Source: Haloarchaeobius litoreus
GTDB taxonomy: Archaea; Halobacteriota; Halobacteria; Halobacteriales; Natrialbaceae
Length of the DNA: 64,000 nt
NCBI RefSeq assembly: GCF_024495425.1
Contig: NZ_JANHJR010000004.1
Coordinates: 186,001-250,000, forward strand
Direction: 5' to 3'
In this document: positions 60,175 to 64,000 of the stretch, in pieces
Layout: each line of letters opens with the position of its first letter
Numbering within the stretch: the first letter of the stretch is position 1
The notes under the pieces: model-generated
What the model was told of the DNA's origin: nothing
The model's database searches: none
Seen by the model: only the letters and a program-made list of their open reading frames with translations
Position numbers and translations under genes: made by a program

Positions 60175-61599
60175 ATGCCTCCGACCGAGGAGTATGGGCT
60201 ATACATAGACGGCGACTGGCACGGGAGGGAGCGACAGTTCGAGGTACGCGACCCGGCAACGAACGAACCGCTTGCGACGGTCGCCTCGGCGTCGGTCGAA
60301 GACGCAGAGCTGGCGATCGAAGCGGCGGCGACGACCTTCGAGGAGTGGCGGCAGGTCGACCACAGCGACCGCGGCAGCCGTCTTCTACGGGCCGCGGACG
60401 TGTTGCGAGCGCACAGCGACGAACTCGCGCGGACCGAGACGCTCGAGACCGGTCGACCGCTCGGGCAGTCGAAGCGACGTATCGGCGGTGCCATCGGCTT
60501 CTTCGACTACTACGGTGGGATGGCCGACAAGATAGAGGGAGAGACCATCCCCATCGACGGTGATCGGCACAGCTACACCGTCCGTGAGCCACTCGGGGTG
60601 ACGGGCCACATCGTCCCGTGGAACTCGCCCAGCATCCTCGCAGCACGGAGCTTCGCCCCGGCGCTGGCCTGCGGGAACACCGTCGTCGCGAAGCCCTCGC
60701 CCGACGCCCCGTTGACTGTCCTGCGGCTGGCGGAACTGCTTGGCCAGGCGGGACTCCCGGCGGGGGCCGTGAACGTCGTCCCCGACGCGGACGCCGTCGC
60801 CGGGAAGACGATAACGGAGAGCGACACCGTCGCGGGCATCAGCTTCACCGGGTCGCGGGGGGTCGGCAAGCAGGTGCTGAAGACCGCCGCGGACACCCTC
60901 ACACCGGTCGACCTCGAACTCGGCGGAAACACGCCCTGTATCGTCTTCCCCGACGCCGACCTCGACGCCGTCGTCGAGGACGGACTGAAGGCGTACGACA
61001 ACGCCGGCCAGATCTGCTTCACCATCTCGCGCTTCTTCGTCCACGCGGACATCTACGACGAGTTCGCCGACCGCTTCGCCGAAGCCATCGATTCCCTCGT
61101 CGTCGGAGCCTGGGACGAGGAGCCCGACGTCGGGCCGGTCATCTCGCCGGCAGCACGTGACAGGCTCGTCGATTACGTCGACGGGGCGGTCAGCGACGGC
61201 GCGCGCCTCCTCGCCGGCGGGACGATTCCCCGGGAGGATGGCAACTTCTACCGCCCGACGCTGATAGACCAGGTGGACGACACGGACCCGGTCGCCTGCG
61301 ACGAGCTGTTCGGACCGGTGAAGACCCTGCACGAGTTCGAGGCCGAGGCCGAGGTGGTCGCCCGTGCGAACGACACCGAGTACGGCCTCTACGCGGTCAT
61401 CTGGACGAACGACGTCTCGCGCGTCCACCGGCTGGTCGAGGCGATGGAAGCCGGCGTCGTCGCGGTGAACGAGTTCCCGATACTGGCCCCGCAGACACCC
61501 TTCGGCGGCTACAAGGAGAGCGGCATCGGCCGTACGAAGGGCCACCACGCCATCGAGCACTTCACGCAGGTCAAGAGCGCGACCATCAGCTACGAGTGA
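60175..61599 (+). CDS. Aldehyde dehydrogenase
   Basis: A 474-residue NAD(P)-dependent ALDH of normal length. The family features are VPWNSPSIL near 148-156 (cofactor entry), GSRGVGKQVL, catalytic Glu248 in LELGGN, and nucleophile Cys281 in GQICF, with PFGGYKESGIGR near the end. It turns an aldehyde into an acid. It converges with the ThDP enzyme at 61612, which may make the aldehyde by decarboxylation of a 2-keto acid, a natural two-step route. The start at 60175 aligns with the family; longer readings cross the hairpin region. Confidence 0.92.
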   Translation: MPPTEEYGLYIDGDWHGRERQFEVRDPATNEPLATVASASVEDAELAIEAAATTFEEWRQVDHSDRGSRLLRAADVLRAHSDELARTETLETGRPLGQSKRRIGGAIGFFDYYGGMADKIEGETIPIDGDRHSYTVREPLGVTGHIVPWNSPSILAARSFAPALACGNTVVAKPSPDAPLTVLRLAELLGQAGLPAGAVNVVPDADAVAGKTITESDTVAGISFTGSRGVGKQVLKTAADTLTPVDLELGGNTPCIVFPDADLDAVVEDGLKAYDNAGQICFTISRFFVHADIYDEFADRFAEAIDSLVVGAWDEEPDVGPVISPAARDRLVDYVDGAVSDGARLLAGGTIPREDGNFYRPTLIDQVDDTDPVACDELFGPVKTLHEFEAEAEVVARANDTEYGLYAVIWTNDVSRVHRLVEAMEAGVVAVNEFPILAPQTPFGGYKESGIGRTKGHHAIEHFTQVKSATISYE

Positions 61600-61611
61600 G
61601 CCCTCGAACCA

Positions 61612-63330
61612 TTACGGTCGCTCGTCGAGGCGGACGTGGACCACGGCAGGCGACCCGTCATCGACCGCCGCGACTGCGTCATCGAGACACGCTGCGAGCG
61701 CCGCCTCGTTCTCGGCAACGGCCGTGTGTGCATCGACGATTCCCGCCGGGGCCGTGAGTGCAGGCGCAGGGTCGAACGTCCGCTCCGGCAGCCCGTCGTT
61801 CTCGACGACGCCCTCGGGGTACTGACTCAGCGTCGCCCGTTCGACTGCGTTCCAGCCACCGTTGTCGTAGATGACGGTCAGTGTCGGTGCACCCACGGCC
61901 GCCGACAACCACGCCGAGATTGCGGGGTGGGTGAACAGGTACGAGCCGTCGCCGACGATGGAGACGACGCGTGCGTCGGGACGCGCGAGCTTCGCACCGA
62001 CGGCGGCCCCACCCGCCCAGCCGAGCCCGGCACCGCCCTTCGACAGCATCCCGTCGCCGACCGGGACGTCGAGGTGCTCCCGCAGCGCTCCCATGGCGGT
62101 GACGGCATCCTCCACGACGATTGTCGACTCGTCGACGACCCCGTTCACCACGTCGGTGGCGACCTCGGGTGTCAACGCCCCGGCGTCACGATGGGATTCG
62201 AGCGTCGCAGCGCGTTCCGCTCGACGCTGCTCGGCCAGCTCCGCGAATGCGAACCCAGCCGCTTGCTCACCGTCGAGTGCTTCGACGAGCCTGTCGAACG
62301 TCTCGCCGGGGTCGGCCGCGACACGCTCGTCCACGGCGAAGTTCCAGACGGGGAACGTTCGCTTCGTGGGCTCGGGGTCGATCTGCACGACCGTGGTTTC
62401 CGGTGTCGGCTCCCCGCGTGACGGAATCCAGGGGACCTCGACCGAGGCGAGCACGACGAGGTCGGCCCGTTCGAACGTCGGTGCTGGGTCGAAGCCGAGA
62501 TGCTGTGGGTGGTCCCTGGGGAAGCCGACCCGGGTCGAGGCGTGTTCGACGACGCCGGCACCGGTCGCCTCCGCGAACGTGACGAGGCGCTCCGGGTCGC
62601 ACGTCCCGCCGGTTATCACGACCGGTGCCTCGGCCGCCGAGACAGCGTCGGCCAGCTTGGCGACCGATTCGGCGCTCGGTCCGGGTTCACCGGCCGACGT
62701 CACGTCGCGCAGTTCGTCGAGTTCGCCGTCGTCGAACCGTGCCTCCAGCGCCTCCCGCGTCGCCGTCACGTACACGGGACCTGCTGGCGCGTCCTGTGCC
62801 CGTTCGAGCCCGCGAGCGACGAGGTCCGCGGGGTCGGCGGGTGGCCGGTACTCGTCGGTCCAGCGGCAGTACTCGCGGACGATGCCGGGCTGGTCGAACA
62901 CGTCCTGGTGGTAGTGGACGAAGTGGTTCCGGGAGCCGAGATAGCCGGAGTCGGTGACGGGAGCGAGTCCCGCCGCGACGAACACGGGGACGTTCGCCCG
63001 GTGGGCGTTGTGCATCGCCGCACCGAGGTTCTGGGTCCCGACGTCGACGTGGACGAGCACGACCTGCGGCGTCCCCGTGACGGCCGTGTAGCCGTGAGCC
63101 GCGCTCATCGCGACGAACTCGTGCGGGCAGACGACGACGGAGGGCATCGCATCGGACTCACCGGCCGACCGGAGCCGCGCCATCGCCTCGAGCAGCGGCG
63201 CGTGGTCGGTCCCGAGGTTCGCGAAGACGTACTCGACTCCGTGCTCGCGCCACGCCCTGAGCAGTCGTTCGGCCGCGCTCGTCGTGCTCGATTCCGCGGA
63301 CTCGGCGGGAGGCTCTCGGGGGACGTCCAT
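61612..63330 (-). CDS. Thiamine-diphosphate-dependent decarboxylase-like enzyme
   Basis: A 572-residue ThDP enzyme of benzoylformate-decarboxylase/acetolactate-synthase type. The activating Glu is in CPHEFVAMSAAHGY near 74-87, and the ThDP motif runs from GDGSYLFTHPAI to YDNGGWN. The acceptor domain in the middle is complete. The ATG at 63330 is chosen because a TATA element lies 24-33 nt upstream; a GTG two codons earlier is possible. It converges with an ALDH gene and follows a flavin monooxygenase, so it may act on an aromatic or branched 2-keto acid. Only remotely like the enzyme at 9358-11046. Confidence 0.87.
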   Translation of the reverse strand: MDVPREPPAESAESSTTSAAERLLRAWREHGVEYVFANLGTDHAPLLEAMARLRSAGESDAMPSVVVCPHEFVAMSAAHGYTAVTGTPQVVLVHVDVGTQNLGAAMHNAHRANVPVFVAAGLAPVTDSGYLGSRNHFVHYHQDVFDQPGIVREYCRWTDEYRPPADPADLVARGLERAQDAPAGPVYVTATREALEARFDDGELDELRDVTSAGEPGPSAESVAKLADAVSAAEAPVVITGGTCDPERLVTFAEATGAGVVEHASTRVGFPRDHPQHLGFDPAPTFERADLVVLASVEVPWIPSRGEPTPETTVVQIDPEPTKRTFPVWNFAVDERVAADPGETFDRLVEALDGEQAAGFAFAELAEQRRAERAATLESHRDAGALTPEVATDVVNGVVDESTIVVEDAVTAMGALREHLDVPVGDGMLSKGGAGLGWAGGAAVGAKLARPDARVVSIVGDGSYLFTHPAISAWLSAAVGAPTLTVIYDNGGWNAVERATLSQYPEGVVENDGLPERTFDPAPALTAPAGIVDAHTAVAENEAALAACLDDAVAAVDDGSPAVVHVRLDERP

Positions 63331-63353
63331 GGTCACTCAAGCGTCGCCCGGAG

Positions 63354-63363
63354 CTTATAGTTT
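63354..63363 (-). promoter_or_regulatory. TATA box of the second ThDP gene
   Basis: Minus-strand AAACTATAAG lies 24-33 nt before the ATG at 63330, giving a leaderless transcript separate from the monooxygenase gene upstream. Confidence 0.55.
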
Positions 63364-63407
63364 GGTAGTGACCCGCACGGCGGCGTTTCAGAACGGGTGG
63401 TCACCAC

Positions 63408-64000
63408 TCAGGTCCCGAGAGTGGCCCCGGAGATGGTTTCGAAGATCGAGTGGGGGTCAGGGGGATCGCTGGAGCCACGCCACGCGACGTGCTGGTCCGG
63501 CCGCACCAGCAACAGCGGTGCCTCGTAGTCGTGCGAGAGTCGGTCGCCCGCGACGGTGACGACGGAGAGCGGGATGCCACGGTCCGCGGCCGCCGCCCGA
63601 AGGCCATCGACCGAAACGCCCGCATCGAGACGCAACAGCGTGAGTCCCGGGCCGAGCTCGTCGTAGAGCGACCGGTCCGCCTCCCTGTCGAGCCAGCTGT
63701 GGGGCAGGCGTGTGCCGGGATAGCTCGTCTGGACGTGCTCGGTTCGACTCAACGGGGGTGCCTCAGCGTCGTCGTCGACGACGACCGGCGAGTCGTCGTA
63801 GCGGTAGCCGAGGACCATCCCGAGGCTGTGGAACTCCAGTTTCTTCTTCTCGTAGATGTCGGCGGCGAGCGCCTCGTAATCGGCCGTCGCTATCTCGTCG
63901 GCGGCGTCGACGTGCCCCGAGACGAGGTCCGCCGGCGAGGACCGCATGTTCTCCGTGGAGACGTCGATGACCTCCTCGTGGACACCGCGTCGCTCGGTCT
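63408..64000 (-). CDS. FAD-dependent aromatic hydroxylase-like monooxygenase (C-terminal part)
   Basis: The frame is open to the window edge and its start lies outside. About 197 residues are visible. They include GMVLGYRYDDSPVVVDDD, TSYPGTRLPHSWLD, and at the end PLLLVRPDQHVAWR. This is the C-terminal third of PheA/TfdB/MhpA-type flavoprotein hydroxylases, which add a hydroxyl group to an aromatic ring with NAD(P)H and O2. It lies just upstream of the ThDP gene, supporting an aromatic catabolic unit. The FAD-binding N-terminus is not in the window, so substrate class cannot be refined. Confidence 0.82.
   Translation of the reverse strand, partial: TERRGVHEEVIDVSTENMRSSPADLVSGHVDAADEIATADYEALAADIYEKKKLEFHSLGMVLGYRYDDSPVVVDDDAEAPPLSRTEHVQTSYPGTRLPHSWLDREADRSLYDELGPGLTLLRLDAGVSVDGLRAAAADRGIPLSVVTVAGDRLSHDYEAPLLLVRPDQHVAWRGSSDPPDPHSIFETISGATLGT

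Noticed and set aside
1-64000. tRNA, rRNA or replication-origin (orc1/cdc6) genes
   Set aside because: None was recognised on reading through the window, but a tRNA scan was not possible here.

Overview
The window reads as a haloarchaeal genome segment. The evidence is high GC, very acidic predicted proteins, Tat/lipobox signal peptides, TATA-type promoters 24-33 nt upstream of start codons (leaderless transcription), a TFB gene, and two copies of the haloarchaea-specific RdfA / SMC-related pair. No rRNA, tRNA or CRISPR array was recognised.

Layout. (1) 900-14481: a catabolic block with an SDR dehydrogenase, an Old-Yellow-Enzyme-type FMN/FAD/Fe-S oxidoreductase, a complete Liv-type ABC importer operon (binding protein, two permeases, two ATPases; ATGA-type overlaps), an internally deleted aldehyde dehydrogenase relic, a ThDP enzyme with an NAD epimerase-like protein, an HD protein overlapping a tandem-duplicated EthD protein, and an IclR regulator. 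(2) 15196-17856: first RdfA / SMC-like pair. (3) 18650-28470: gene debris (TFB ribbon fused to a thioredoxin relic), then a sulfur/copper region: SHOCT and DUF302 proteins, multicopper oxidase, rhodanese-persulfide dioxygenase, a SoxB-like metallophosphoesterase, a TauE/SafE exporter, a cysteine-rich Csp-type copper-storage protein plus a decayed copy, and a K+-channel-like protein. (4) 28585-30440: an IS605-type element with divergent tnpA and tnpB and matching palindromes near both ends. (5) 30511-36349: PiT permease, two-part YeeE/YedE thiosulfate-type transporter, truncated persulfide dioxygenase, nonsense-mutated Lrp/AsnC regulator, CopZ and a CPH-type copper ATPase. (6) 36788-38964: a membrane-anchored protein with an unbroken run of four-residue repeats, overlapping a second PiT phosphate transporter. 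(7) 39043-54093: mostly ordinary chromosomal genes (CspA, ZIP, CapA, PAC2, CBS, TFB, two Hsp20s, NAPRT, MmgE/PrpD, PPOX, alcohol dehydrogenase), with several very small proteins. (8) 54193-59581: an island of tyrosine recombinase, Fic protein, two large nested dyad repeats, and a second SMC-like / RdfA pair. (9) 60175-64000: ALDH, a second ThDP enzyme and a partial FAD monooxygenase.

How it fits together. The two catabolic blocks each lie beside an RdfA / SMC-like pair, and accessory stretches are marked by AT-rich, gene-poor DNA and broken genes. The sulfur genes could together take up, oxidise and export reduced sulfur species, with copper-handling genes interleaved. The most unusual items are the paired RdfA/SMC loci with atypical ATPase motifs, the tetrapeptide-repeat protein coupled to PiT, and the twin nested dyads upstream of the Fic gene.
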